Assembly: GCA_964480425.1 (NCBI GenBank)
Contig: CAYZPY010000012.1
Span: 1 to 32,255, forward strand
DNA length: 32,255 nucleotides
Source: CAYYMD01 sp964480425
GTDB taxonomy: Bacteria > Planctomycetota > Phycisphaerae > SM23-33
Reading direction: 5' to 3'
In this document: in pieces, positions 22,096 through 29,999 of the stretch
How the letters are laid out: each line of letters opens with the position of its first letter
Position numbering within the stretch: position 1 is the stretch's first letter
Position numbers and translations under genes: made by a program
The notes under the pieces: generated by a model
The model's input: only the letters and a program-made list of their open reading frames with translations
Told to the model about the DNA's origin: nothing
Databases searched by the model: none

Positions 22096-24213
22096 GTGCC
22101 CCGGATAAAATCAAAACAATCGACTTTTACCGCCGCGTTGGTCGAGCCGGCGGCAATCGTGTTTTTCGCTCTGGCGTTTTTCGCCGCATCGGCCCAAGCC
22201 AGCGACGACGACAATGCCGCTACAACGGCGACCGCAACCGCACCCTCGGCAGAGACATCCCAAACCGTCCCCGGGAAGCCCGAAATTACGTGGTGGATAG
22301 AAAAGCAGGACAGGGACGCAAAACGCGAGAAATATATAATCGGCTCGCTCGATCCGGCCAGTGAATATCTCCAGCAACTGGAAGTGCTCAATACCGGCGC
22401 TGCCGTGTACACGCTGAAACTCTCGAAGTACTACGCAACGGTTACCGACAAGAAACTCGCCGAAAAACACAAGGACGACTACGACAAATACCTCGAAAAA
22501 CGATACAAAAATCCCGAAAAATACAAGGGGCACTACAGTTTGCTCAATCCCGTCGGCGGCTGGGAAGACGACGAATTCTATCCGGAGCGGTTTTACCCCC
22601 TGGCCACAAAGACCGTGGAAATCACGATCGACGGCGACCACCCAGACACGCTTACGCTGAAAAACCTCCACAATAAAAAATGGCGGCTCGAATCGAAGAC
22701 CGAAAACAGCATTACGCTATCGTTCACCATCTACCGCGGACCAAGCAGAAAGTGGGACGTCGCTAAGAAAAATCCCGTCCTGAAAATCAAAAAGACCTAC
22801 ACGGTAAACAAAAAAGATTACTCCGTAGGAATCGACATCGAAGCGGAAAATCTTTCTTCCCGCCGGATTACGGTCCGTATCAACCAGTCCGGTCCGACCG
22901 GTCTTCCGCGTGAGGACTATCGCGGCGACATGCGCAAGGCAATTTGCGGCGTGCTCGATACCGAAAACGGAAGCGTCATTCCCGTAATAAAGTCCCCCAA
23001 GGAACTGAAGGACATAGAACAGCAGCAGCAGGACAATTTACCCATCGTGGGCCTCTCGCACGTCGTGCGCGAGGGCGACAAGCCCACGCTGTGGATAGGA
23101 CACATAAACAAATTTTTCGGCGCCATGATGCACCCGATTCCCGCCGAACAGGACAGTCTTAACGCCGCCTCATTGAAGGCGAAGTTTTACGTCGGCGCCG
23201 CCTACGAGAACATGTCCTCCAGGACTTTCACTACCGGCGTGGTCGTCCCAAAACTCCAACTGGGTCCCGATAAATCGCAAAAAGTCAGATTCAGCATGTA
23301 CGCCGGACCGAAAAAAACCGACATATTCGACGGCGACTCGCCCTATCACAAGCCGATCTACAAGAAACTGAACTACAAGGGGACCATCGAGTTCGGAGGA
23401 TGCTGCTGCACGTGGGAGCCGCTGTCGTTCGGCATGATGTGGCTGCTCGACAAACTATCGGTGGTGACATTCGACAATTATGGCTTGGCTATCATACTCC
23501 TGGTCGTCATGGTTCGCATGGTCCTGCACCCACTGACGCGCAAAAGTCAGAAGTCCATGTCCGGGATGCAGAAACTCGCCCCCCAGATGCAGAAGATCAA
23601 GGAAAAGCACAAGGACGACAAGGAGGCCCTCAACCGGGAGATGATGAAGTTCTACAAGCAGCACGGTGCCTCGCCGTTTCTTGGATGCCTACCGATGTTC
23701 CTCCAGATGCCGATTTGGATAGCGCTGTGGACGGGTATAAACGCCTCGGTCAATCTCAGGCACGCCGGGCTGCTCCCGGTTTGGATTACGGACCTTGCCG
23801 CTCCCGATACGCTGATCGGACCGTGGGAAACCCAGATTATGTTCATCGGCAACCGCTTTAACCTCCTGCCCATACTGCTCGGCATTGCAATGTTTCTCCA
23901 GAGCAAACTCAACCCCCAGATGACCGGGCAGTCGTCCGCCACGCCCGATCAGCAGAAACAACAGCAGATGATGCGGGTGCTCATGCCGGTTATGATGCTG
24001 TTTATTTTCTACAATGCGCCCAGCGGGCTGACGCTTTACATAATGGCATCCACCTTCGCAGGCGCGGCGGAAATGTACGTCATCCGCAAGCACATTCGTC
24101 AGAAGGAGGAGCTCCAGGAAGCCATCGAGACAACCGTCACGGCGCCCGGAAAGGCGCCGCGCTCCAAAAGGCCCAAGAAGCCCAAGGGGCCGTTCTGGAC
24201 CAAGCACGGATAA
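22096..24213 (+). CDS. yidC: Membrane protein insertase YidC
   Basis: The 705-residue protein inserts and folds inner-membrane proteins, alone or with SecYEG. It has an N-terminal signal-anchor helix (about residues 12-34), a large periplasmic P1-type domain, and a C-terminal 60-kDa inner-membrane domain starting near residue 440. R474 in Val-Arg-Met-Val-Leu-His-Pro-Leu-Thr sits at the conserved hydrophilic-groove arginine. Leu-Gly-Cys-Leu-Pro-Met-Phe-Leu-Gln-Met-Pro-Ile is the next family mark. The tail is basic. The GTG at 22096 follows the upstream stop by ten bases; a longer frame from 21985 would overlap the metallophosphoesterase gene and was rejected. The protein is longer than E. coli YidC (548 residues). 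A run of three cysteines lies just before the conserved domain. Confidence 0.94.
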   Translation: MPRIKSKQSTFTAALVEPAAIVFFALAFFAASAQASDDDNAATTATATAPSAETSQTVPGKPEITWWIEKQDRDAKREKYIIGSLDPASEYLQQLEVLNTGAAVYTLKLSKYYATVTDKKLAEKHKDDYDKYLEKRYKNPEKYKGHYSLLNPVGGWEDDEFYPERFYPLATKTVEITIDGDHPDTLTLKNLHNKKWRLESKTENSITLSFTIYRGPSRKWDVAKKNPVLKIKKTYTVNKKDYSVGIDIEAENLSSRRITVRINQSGPTGLPREDYRGDMRKAICGVLDTENGSVIPVIKSPKELKDIEQQQQDNLPIVGLSHVVREGDKPTLWIGHINKFFGAMMHPIPAEQDSLNAASLKAKFYVGAAYENMSSRTFTTGVVVPKLQLGPDKSQKVRFSMYAGPKKTDIFDGDSPYHKPIYKKLNYKGTIEFGGCCCTWEPLSFGMMWLLDKLSVVTFDNYGLAIILLVVMVRMVLHPLTRKSQKSMSGMQKLAPQMQKIKEKHKDDKEALNREMMKFYKQHGASPFLGCLPMFLQMPIWIALWTGINASVNLRHAGLLPVWITDLAAPDTLIGPWETQIMFIGNRFNLLPILLGIAMFLQSKLNPQMTGQSSATPDQQKQQQMMRVLMPVMMLFIFYNAPSGLTLYIMASTFAGAAEMYVIRKHIRQKEELQEAIETTVTAPGKAPRSKRPKKPKGPFWTKHG

Positions 24214-24229
24214 CAGGTTTGCAAGATAA

Positions 24230-24248
24230 GGGCGGCGGGTTGCCGCCC
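24230..24248 (+). terminator. Possible hairpin terminator after yidC
   Basis: GGGCGGC (24230-24236) and GCCGCCC (24242-24248) form a seven-pair GC stem with a five-base loop, 17 bases after the yidC stop. No T-run follows, so intrinsic termination would be weak. Confidence 0.35.
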
Positions 24249-24329
24249 GCAGACCGGATTGCCCCGGGGATGAGGCCGGACGCCGAAACATATAACCGCC
24301 GGTTGACGAAATCAAAAATGCAATAGGCG

Positions 24330-24357
24330 TTGACGTATGCCGACGTTGCCTTAATAT
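24330..24357 (+). promoter_or_regulatory. Probable ileS promoter
   Basis: TTGACG (24330-24335) and TAATAT (24352-24357) are 16 bases apart in the 190-base gap after yidC; TATTAT at 24355-24360 is an alternative -10. A second TTGACG at 24303-24308 has no good -10. Transcription would begin about 40 bases before the ileS ATG. Confidence 0.4.
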
Positions 24358-24403
24358 TATCCCTCTTGCAGCATTACATCGAACACAAGAGCAGGATCAT
24401 GCG

Positions 24404-27370
24404 ATGAGCGACAAGCCGAAGAAAAATTACAAGGACACACTCAACCTGCCACGGACCGATTTCTCCATGCGGGCGCACCTGCTGAAAAAGGAGCCGGACA
24501 TCCAGGAAAAATGGCGCCGCGACGACCTCTACGGGCAAATACGGCAGGCGCGCAGCGGCGAACAGCGGTTCGTTCTACACGACGGCCCGCCTTACGCCAA
24601 CGGCAATATTCACATGGGCACCGCTCTGAACAAGATACTCAAGGACGTCGTGGTGAGATACAAAACCATGTGTGCCATGGACGCCCCCTACGTGCCGGGA
24701 TGGGACTGTCACGGCCTGCCCATCGAGCAGAAGGTCATGGACGAACTCGGGGCGGATGCGTCGGGCATGTCGGCCATGGACATCCGTCGCCGCTGCCGAA
24801 AGTACGCCGAAAAATTCACCGACATCCAATCGGACCAGTTTCAGCGACTGGGAGTAACGGGGCAGTTCGACAGGCCCTATATCACGATGACGCCCCAGTA
24901 CGAATCGGACGTCCTGAAGGTTTTCGCCAGACTGGTCGAAAGCGGCGTGGTCTATCGCCAACTGAAGCCGGTACACTGGTCCGTCGCCAACCGCACCGCG
25001 CTGGCCGACGCCGAACTGGAGTATTACGACCGCCGGGACGCCAGTATATACGTGGGTTTCGAACTGACCGATCCGGGCGCTTTGAACGTCGCCGACGTTA
25101 GCGCCGCCGCACTGCTCATCTGGACCACCACGCCGTGGACGCTTCCGGCGAACCTTGCCGTGGCGGTGCATCCGGACTTCCGTTACGTAATCGTGCAGAT
25201 GGACACAGCCGACGGACAGGATACCTACGTAATCGCCGCAGAACGGCTCGAACCGGTCATCAACGCGCTGGAGAATAACCGCAAGGGCTGGCTTAAATCA
25301 CACCGTGTGCTCGACGGCGTCAGCGGGCGCGAGTTAATCCAAATGAACCTGAAGTACCGACACCCGCTTGTGGCGGATAAAATCTGCCCGGTTGTCCCGG
25401 CGGATTATGTAACACTCGAAGACGGCACTGGACTTGTACACACAGCGCCGGGACACGGACAGGAGGACTACTCCACGGGCCTCAAGCACCACCTGGAAAT
25501 CTACTGTCCCGTTAAGGAGGACGGCGCCTTCGACGAAACGGCGCCGGACTGGCTGGTGGGAATGAGCGTGTGGGACGCCAATCCGAAGATCGTCGAGCAT
25601 CTCGCCCAGGACGGGGCGCTGCTGATGGCCGAGACCGTCACCCACTCATACCCGCACGATTGGCGCTCCAAAACGCCCACCATCTTCCGAGCCACCGAGC
25701 AGTGGTTCGTGGCTGTGGACCGGCCCCTGAAAGACACCGACAACTCGTTGCGCGAACTGGCCATCGATTACTGTCGACGCAGCGGTGAAAATGGCGGCGT
25801 GGACTTCATACCCGCATGGGGACGCAACAGGATGCTGGGAATGCTGGAAAACCGCCCGGACTGGTGCATTTCGCGCCAGCGCTCGTGGGGGCTTCCCATA
25901 CCGGCGTTCTACAACCGCGACGACGAAGTTCTCATGACGCCCGCAAGCGTGCGGGCGGTGGCGCGCGTCGTGGCCGAGCACGGCTCGGACGCATGGTTCA
26001 CAATGTCGACCACGGAACTCCTGGTCGGCTACGATCCCAACGACGACCCGCACGTGGAAAACCCCGATGCTTTCCAGCCCTCTCAGCTGAAGGCGGGCCT
26101 CGATATCTTTGACGTCTGGTTCGAGTCGGGTTCGAGCTGGTTCGCCGCCGCCATGGCCGAAAAACTCATAGACAACATCCCGGTGGACATGTACCTGGAG
26201 GGCTCCGACCAGCACCGCGGGTGGTTTCAGTTGTCGCTTCTGCCGGCGCTGGGCTCCGAGGGCAGGGCCCCCTTCCGCACTATCCTCACCCACGGCTTCG
26301 TCGTCACCGAGGACGGGCACAAGATGAGCAAGTCGCTGGGCAACGCCATCGACGTAATCGAACAGTTGTCCAAACGCGGGGCGGACATACTGCGCCTCTG
26401 GGCCGCTTCGCAGAACTACCAGGACGACGTGCGATGCTCGGAGAACCTCATCGTACAAGCCGAAGACGCCTACCGGAAAATCCGAAACACCCTGCGTTTC
26501 GCCATGGGAGCGTGTTTCGACTTTAACCCGGCCGGGGACACACCCGACCCGCCGCACGAGTCCCTAAATTTCTGGATGCGCATGGAGCTTCACAGACTCA
26601 TCCGCGACGTGCATGCGGCTTACGACAATTACGAGTTCCACAAGGCCGTTCGCATGATGTACGAATTCTGCACCGTCCAGGCGTCGAGCATATACATGGC
26701 CGCGGTAAAAGACCGACTCTACTGCGAGATGCCGGAGTCGCCCCCACGCAGGTCCACGCAGCGGGTCCTGCACGAAACGCTGATGGCCCTTGTAAAGATG
26801 CTTGCGCCCATACTGCCTCACACCTGCAACGAGGCGTGGGAATGCATCCCCAACCGCCCCGCCGACGAGCCCGACAACGTGCACCTGGCCGTCATGCCGC
26901 AACACGACCAGGATGTCGCCGCCGCCGCCGATGACGTCAGACCCGCCGAGACGGACCTGGACGGGCTGTCGGAGGGCTTCAGCCCAACGGTGGCTTGGAC
27001 GTGGCGGGAACTTCTCAAACTGCGGCATGCCGGGCTGGTCAAACTCGAGGCCCTGCGCAACAGCGGGGTAAAGAATCCGCTGGACACCGAGGCGGTTATC
27101 AAAGTCGCATCCGGGCGGAAGCACGTGGTTGAAATTGTCAGTCGACACCTGGGCGAACTGGAAGACATGCTGGGCGTGGGACACGCGCGCATCGAAACCG
27201 CCGACGATTTGCCGCATAACACTGCCGTGGTAATCGAAGTGTCCGACACGAGGGAGAAATACTCCCGCTGCGCACGCAGCTGGAAGCGCCGACCCGATGT
27301 GGGTTCAAACCCGGACCACCCCGATATATCCGAACGAGACGCTGAAGTCGTCGCAAAACTAAGGGGATGA
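24404..27370 (+). CDS. ileS: Isoleucyl-tRNA synthetase
   Basis: The 988-residue class I enzyme charges tRNA-Ile in the cytoplasm. The HIGH-type signature is Asn-Ile-His-Met-Gly at 68-72, preceded by Gly-Pro-Pro-Tyr-Ala-Asn-Gly. The CP1 editing domain contains Trp-Thr-Thr-Thr-Pro-Trp-Thr-Leu-Pro-Ala. The Lys-Met-Ser-Lys-Ser loop is at 640-644. The order, length and Trp-Cys-Ile-Ser-Arg-Gln-Arg segment fit bacterial IleS rather than ValRS or LeuRS. AGGA seven bases upstream supports the ATG. The C-terminal zinc knuckle is degenerate: of the four expected Cys, only C956 remains, and the others read S959, S976 and D979 at conserved spacing. No lspA gene follows, unlike in many bacteria. Confidence 0.97.
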   Translation: MSDKPKKNYKDTLNLPRTDFSMRAHLLKKEPDIQEKWRRDDLYGQIRQARSGEQRFVLHDGPPYANGNIHMGTALNKILKDVVVRYKTMCAMDAPYVPGWDCHGLPIEQKVMDELGADASGMSAMDIRRRCRKYAEKFTDIQSDQFQRLGVTGQFDRPYITMTPQYESDVLKVFARLVESGVVYRQLKPVHWSVANRTALADAELEYYDRRDASIYVGFELTDPGALNVADVSAAALLIWTTTPWTLPANLAVAVHPDFRYVIVQMDTADGQDTYVIAAERLEPVINALENNRKGWLKSHRVLDGVSGRELIQMNLKYRHPLVADKICPVVPADYVTLEDGTGLVHTAPGHGQEDYSTGLKHHLEIYCPVKEDGAFDETAPDWLVGMSVWDANPKIVEHLAQDGALLMAETVTHSYPHDWRSKTPTIFRATEQWFVAVDRPLKDTDNSLRELAIDYCRRSGENGGVDFIPAWGRNRMLGMLENRPDWCISRQRSWGLPIPAFYNRDDEVLMTPASVRAVARVVAEHGSDAWFTMSTTELLVGYDPNDDPHVENPDAFQPSQLKAGLDIFDVWFESGSSWFAAAMAEKLIDNIPVDMYLEGSDQHRGWFQLSLLPALGSEGRAPFRTILTHGFVVTEDGHKMSKSLGNAIDVIEQLSKRGADILRLWAASQNYQDDVRCSENLIVQAEDAYRKIRNTLRFAMGACFDFNPAGDTPDPPHESLNFWMRMELHRLIRDVHAAYDNYEFHKAVRMMYEFCTVQASSIYMAAVKDRLYCEMPESPPRRSTQRVLHETLMALVKMLAPILPHTCNEAWECIPNRPADEPDNVHLAVMPQHDQDVAAAADDVRPAETDLDGLSEGFSPTVAWTWRELLKLRHAGLVKLEALRNSGVKNPLDTEAVIKVASGRKHVVEIVSRHLGELEDMLGVGHARIETADDLPHNTAVVIEVSDTREKYSRCARSWKRRPDVGSNPDHPDISERDAEVVAKLRG

Positions 27371-27373
27371 CTC

Positions 27374-27527
27374 GTAGGGCATGCAATTCCTGCCACTTAG
27401 GGGTAGGCAGGCAGTCTCGAAGGTCGAAGCGAAGCGGAGACCCCGTCGGGGGACGTGTTGCACGCGGGTCCTGTCCTTATTATTCCACGCGCAGAACCTC
27501 CCTCACGGGAGAACCTGCACGCCCTAC
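27374..27527. repeat. 154-bp element with inverted-repeat ends, MITE-like
   Basis: The ends GTAGGGCATGCA (27374-27385) and TGCACGCCCTAC (27516-27527) are inverted repeats with one mismatch in twelve. Inside are several short dyads: CCTGCC with GGCAGG, GTCTC with GAGAC, CCCC with GGGG, and CTCCC with GGGAG. The element fills nearly all of the 160-base gap between the convergent ileS and amrA genes, and no coding frame in it is convincing. It could be a non-autonomous mobile element, a dispersed structured repeat, or a folded RNA acting as a bidirectional transcription end. No target-site duplication is obvious. Confidence 0.45.
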
Positions 27528-27530
27528 AAA

Positions 27531-28082
27531 TTATCCCTCGAACTTTTCCGAGGTGAATAAATACACCTTCGTATCGTCGCGCCGCCAGGCGTCGGCGGGC
27601 AGGCCCGCCTTGGACGAGCAGCAATGTGAGAGGAATTCCTCGGCGGACCATCCCTGGTCGGTGGCGACCTCCGGCAGGAAACACCCGCTTCGCCCGTCCG
27701 CCCCGATGACGTGTATGCCGTGCTTGCCGACCTGGAGTTTCTCAGGGGCGTCCGTCTCTGTCAGCGGCGAGAGGACCGATACCTGCACGGTGAGCCGGTT
27801 AACCTCTGCGGGCGTGATGGGATTGAACACGAATCGCGGGTCGCGTGCGGCCGAGGAGGCCATCTGGACCACCATCCGCCCCAGCGGACGATCGGGATTG
27901 AACGTACCGATGCACCCGCGAAGCCGTCCCTTGTTGGTCAATGTGATAAAGCAGCCGCGATTCTCGCCCAGCACGCCGGACAGGTCGTCGCACTCCGGCA
28001 GCGGCCGGGCGCTGACCGTTGCCTCCACGGACTTGCGGGCAAGTGAAATCAGTTTACTTCTTTGTTCGGGGGTTATAGCCAT
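27531..28082 (-). CDS. amrA: AMMECR1-domain protein (AmmeMemoRadiSam system protein A)
   Basis: A 183-residue cytoplasmic protein that is a whole AMMECR1 domain. The family mark Leu-Arg-Gly-Cys-Ile-Gly-Thr is at residues 54-60. Other blocks are Arg-Asp-Pro-Arg-Phe, Val-Ser-Val-Leu-Ser-Pro and a C-terminal Gly-Arg-Ser-Gly-Cys-Phe-Leu-Pro-Glu-Val with Gln-Gly-Trp. Bacterial members often sit with a MEMO-like protein and a radical SAM enzyme, but neither gene is in this window. The biochemical role is not established. There is no clear ribosome binding site, and the likely promoter (28092-28120) places the transcript start only a few bases before the ATG, so it may be leaderless. The upstream DedA-type gene ends 48 bases away on the same strand. 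Confidence 0.92.
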   Translation of the reverse strand: MAITPEQRSKLISLARKSVEATVSARPLPECDDLSGVLGENRGCFITLTNKGRLRGCIGTFNPDRPLGRMVVQMASSAARDPRFVFNPITPAEVNRLTVQVSVLSPLTETDAPEKLQVGKHGIHVIGADGRSGCFLPEVATDQGWSAEEFLSHCCSSKAGLPADAWRRDDTKVYLFTSEKFEG

Positions 28083-28091
28083 CTCAAAATC

Positions 28092-28120
28092 ATTATAAAG
28101 GGTACGCCCCTTCCGGCCAA
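28092..28120 (-). promoter_or_regulatory. Promoter giving a near-leaderless amrA transcript
   Basis: On the minus strand TTGGCC (28115-28120) and a perfect TATAAT (28092-28097) are 17 bases apart. The expected start near 28085 is only two or three bases before the ATG at 28082. Confidence 0.5.
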
Positions 28121-28130
28121 GTTTACGGCC

Positions 28131-28877
28131 TCAAAACAGATACTTCAGCGCCAGGAATCCGCCCACCAGCAGCGTGGCGAACGCCAGAGATATCCAGTTG
28201 AAATACTTGTCGATAAACGGCGTAATCTTCGCCCCGAACAGACGCATCAGGCCAGCCACGGCGTAGAATCGTATCGACCGGCCCAGGAGGCAGGCCGCGA
28301 CGAACACGAGTATTCCAAGTTTGGAGAATCCCGACGCGATGGTCAGCACTTTGAACGGGATCGGCGTAAGCGCCGCGATAAACACGTACACCTCGCCGTT
28401 CTGGCGGAATCTTTCCTGCAGCCATTGTATGCCCTCTTCGGTCACCCCGGGGATTAACAGGGCGATTTGAATTGCGAACAATCCCAGCGCGTAGCCCAGA
28501 AACGCGCCCATCACGCTGGCGGTGGTGCAGATGGTGGCGAATCGGAACCACTTGTTGCGATTGCCCAGCACCAGCGGCATCAGCAGCACATCCGGCGGGA
28601 CGGGAAAGAAACTGCTCTCGGCGAAACTCAGGGCGAAAAGCGCATATCCGGCCGAGGGCCTGTACGCCCACGCCAGCGTCCAGTCGTAAATCCGCCTGTG
28701 CAGGTGCCACCACGGGACCTTGCGCCGCGGGCCGAGCATCGCCCCGCAGTGGTCGCAGAAGGCGGCCTCGGCGGACACCCCCATCCCACAGCGGGGACAG
28801 TTTTTAACGGTTGTATCTGCCTTGTCTTCGATTTTCTGCTCCTGATTCGCACAAGAGTAGAACCGCAGAGGCGGCAT
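28131..28877 (-). CDS. DedA/YqaA-type (VTT domain) membrane protein with N-terminal zinc ribbon
   Basis: The 248-residue protein begins with a zinc ribbon, C27-x2-C30 and C41-x2-C44 (Cys-Pro-Arg-Cys and Cys-Asp-His-Cys). A DedA-family membrane domain with about five helices follows. The family block Glu-Ser-Ser-Phe-Phe-Pro-Val-Pro-Pro-Asp-Val is at the start of that domain, and Gly-Ala-Phe-Leu-Gly-Tyr-Ala-Leu-Gly comes after it. DedA proteins are inner-membrane transporters or scramblases, some moving undecaprenyl phosphate or other lipids; the exact cargo here is unknown. No in-frame start other than 28877 keeps the zinc ribbon whole. The start lies only 36 bases from the divergent mnmA start. 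The fused zinc ribbon is unusual for the family as I know it. Confidence 0.86.
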   Translation of the reverse strand: MPPLRFYSCANQEQKIEDKADTTVKNCPRCGMGVSAEAAFCDHCGAMLGPRRKVPWWHLHRRIYDWTLAWAYRPSAGYALFALSFAESSFFPVPPDVLLMPLVLGNRNKWFRFATICTTASVMGAFLGYALGLFAIQIALLIPGVTEEGIQWLQERFRQNGEVYVFIAALTPIPFKVLTIASGFSKLGILVFVAACLLGRSIRFYAVAGLMRLFGAKITPFIDKYFNWISLAFATLLVGGFLALKYLF

Positions 28878-28913
28878 TTGTCAATTTATGCCGTCAGGTC
28901 ATCATCGGTTACA

Positions 28914-29960
28914 ATGTCTGTTATGTCCAAGGGCACACAAAAAGTCCTGGTCGCCACCAGCGGCGGCGTGGATTCATCCCTGGCGGCGGCATTGCTCCTG
29001 CGCGACGGGTATGACGTGGTCGGAGTGTACATGCACACGCCGTCACGGCAGGCAAACGCCCACGCCCAAGACGCACGACGCGTGGCGGACAAACTGGGAA
29101 TTCCACTGCACGAGATAGAACCTGCGGACGAATTCCGCCGGATTATCGGCGAATTCGCCGCCTTGTACGCCCGCGGTCGGACGCCTAATCCGTGCATCCG
29201 ATGCAATCGGCTGATTAAGTTCGGCCTGTTGCTCAATTACGCACGCGACATAGGCGCCGATTACCTTGCCACGGGGCATCACGCGCGGATTGGCTCCGGT
29301 CCAAACGGGGCATGCATAAAAAGGGCCATGGACAACGCCAAGGACCAGTCCTACGTGCTGTTCGCAATCCCCCGCCGACGCCTGGAGAGCATACTTCTGC
29401 CCGTGGGCAAAGTGGACAACAAGGACCAAATCCGAAACGAGGCGCGACGCGTGGGACTGGACGTTCACGACAAGCCCGAGAGCCAGGAAATCTGTTTCGT
29501 CACCGGCGGCGATTACGCCGATATTCTGGCCAGGTTCTCACCCGAGGCATTGACGCCCGGCGACATCGTGGATTCCTCCGGAAAGGTCGTCGGAAGGCAC
29601 GAGGGGTACGGCAAATTCACCATAGGCCAGCGGAGAGGGCTTGGCGTGGCCGCCGGCGAGCCGATGTACGTAACGAAGATAGAGCCCGACACGGCAAGGG
29701 TCGTCATAGGACCCCGCAGCGAGGTTCTGTCGCGCCGCCTGTCCGCATCTAACGCGAACTGGCACCTCGACCTGCCCGAATCGTTCCAGGCAACGGTAAA
29801 AATCCGCTACAATCATCCCGGCGCGCCTGGGCGCGTGAGAATAACCGGCCCGCAACGCTTCGAGGTCGAGTTCGACCGGCCGGTACCTGCCGTTGCTCCC
29901 GGACAGGCCGCCGTCGCATACAAACACGACACGCTGCTCGGCGGCGGATGGATAGAGTAG
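28914..29960 (+). CDS. mnmA: tRNA-specific 2-thiouridylase MnmA
   Basis: The 348-residue cytoplasmic enzyme thiolates U34 of Lys, Glu and Gln tRNAs. The PP-loop Ser-Gly-Gly-Val-Asp-Ser-Ser is at 16-22. C97 in Asn-Pro-Cys-Ile-Arg-Cys-Asn and C194 in Gln-Glu-Ile-Cys-Phe-Val are the likely catalytic pair. C94 replaces the Asp seen in E. coli, giving a Cys-x2-Cys plus Cys layout. Ala-Thr-Gly-His-His-Ala-Arg, Lys-Asp-Gln-Ser-Tyr and Gly-Gln-Arg-Arg-Gly-Leu-Gly are further family blocks. Two in-frame ATGs (28914 and 28923) are possible starts and neither has a good ribosome binding site. The longer frame from 28467 overlaps the DedA-type gene and was rejected. Confidence 0.94.
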   Translation: MSVMSKGTQKVLVATSGGVDSSLAAALLLRDGYDVVGVYMHTPSRQANAHAQDARRVADKLGIPLHEIEPADEFRRIIGEFAALYARGRTPNPCIRCNRLIKFGLLLNYARDIGADYLATGHHARIGSGPNGACIKRAMDNAKDQSYVLFAIPRRRLESILLPVGKVDNKDQIRNEARRVGLDVHDKPESQEICFVTGGDYADILARFSPEALTPGDIVDSSGKVVGRHEGYGKFTIGQRRGLGVAAGEPMYVTKIEPDTARVVIGPRSEVLSRRLSASNANWHLDLPESFQATVKIRYNHPGAPGRVRITGPQRFEVEFDRPVPAVAPGQAAVAYKHDTLLGGGWIE

Positions 29961-29999
29961 AAATTTGAGATCCCGATGGGGCAAGTTTGAGATTCGAGA

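Noticed and set aside
25646..26557. A 303-codon frame antisense to ileS
   Set aside because: It mirrors a strongly conserved synthetase region and shows no domain of its own.
27299..27313. GGGTTCAAACCC resembling a T-arm near the ileS end
   Set aside because: It lies within conserved ileS coding sequence and the five-pair stem with a seven-base loop does not form.
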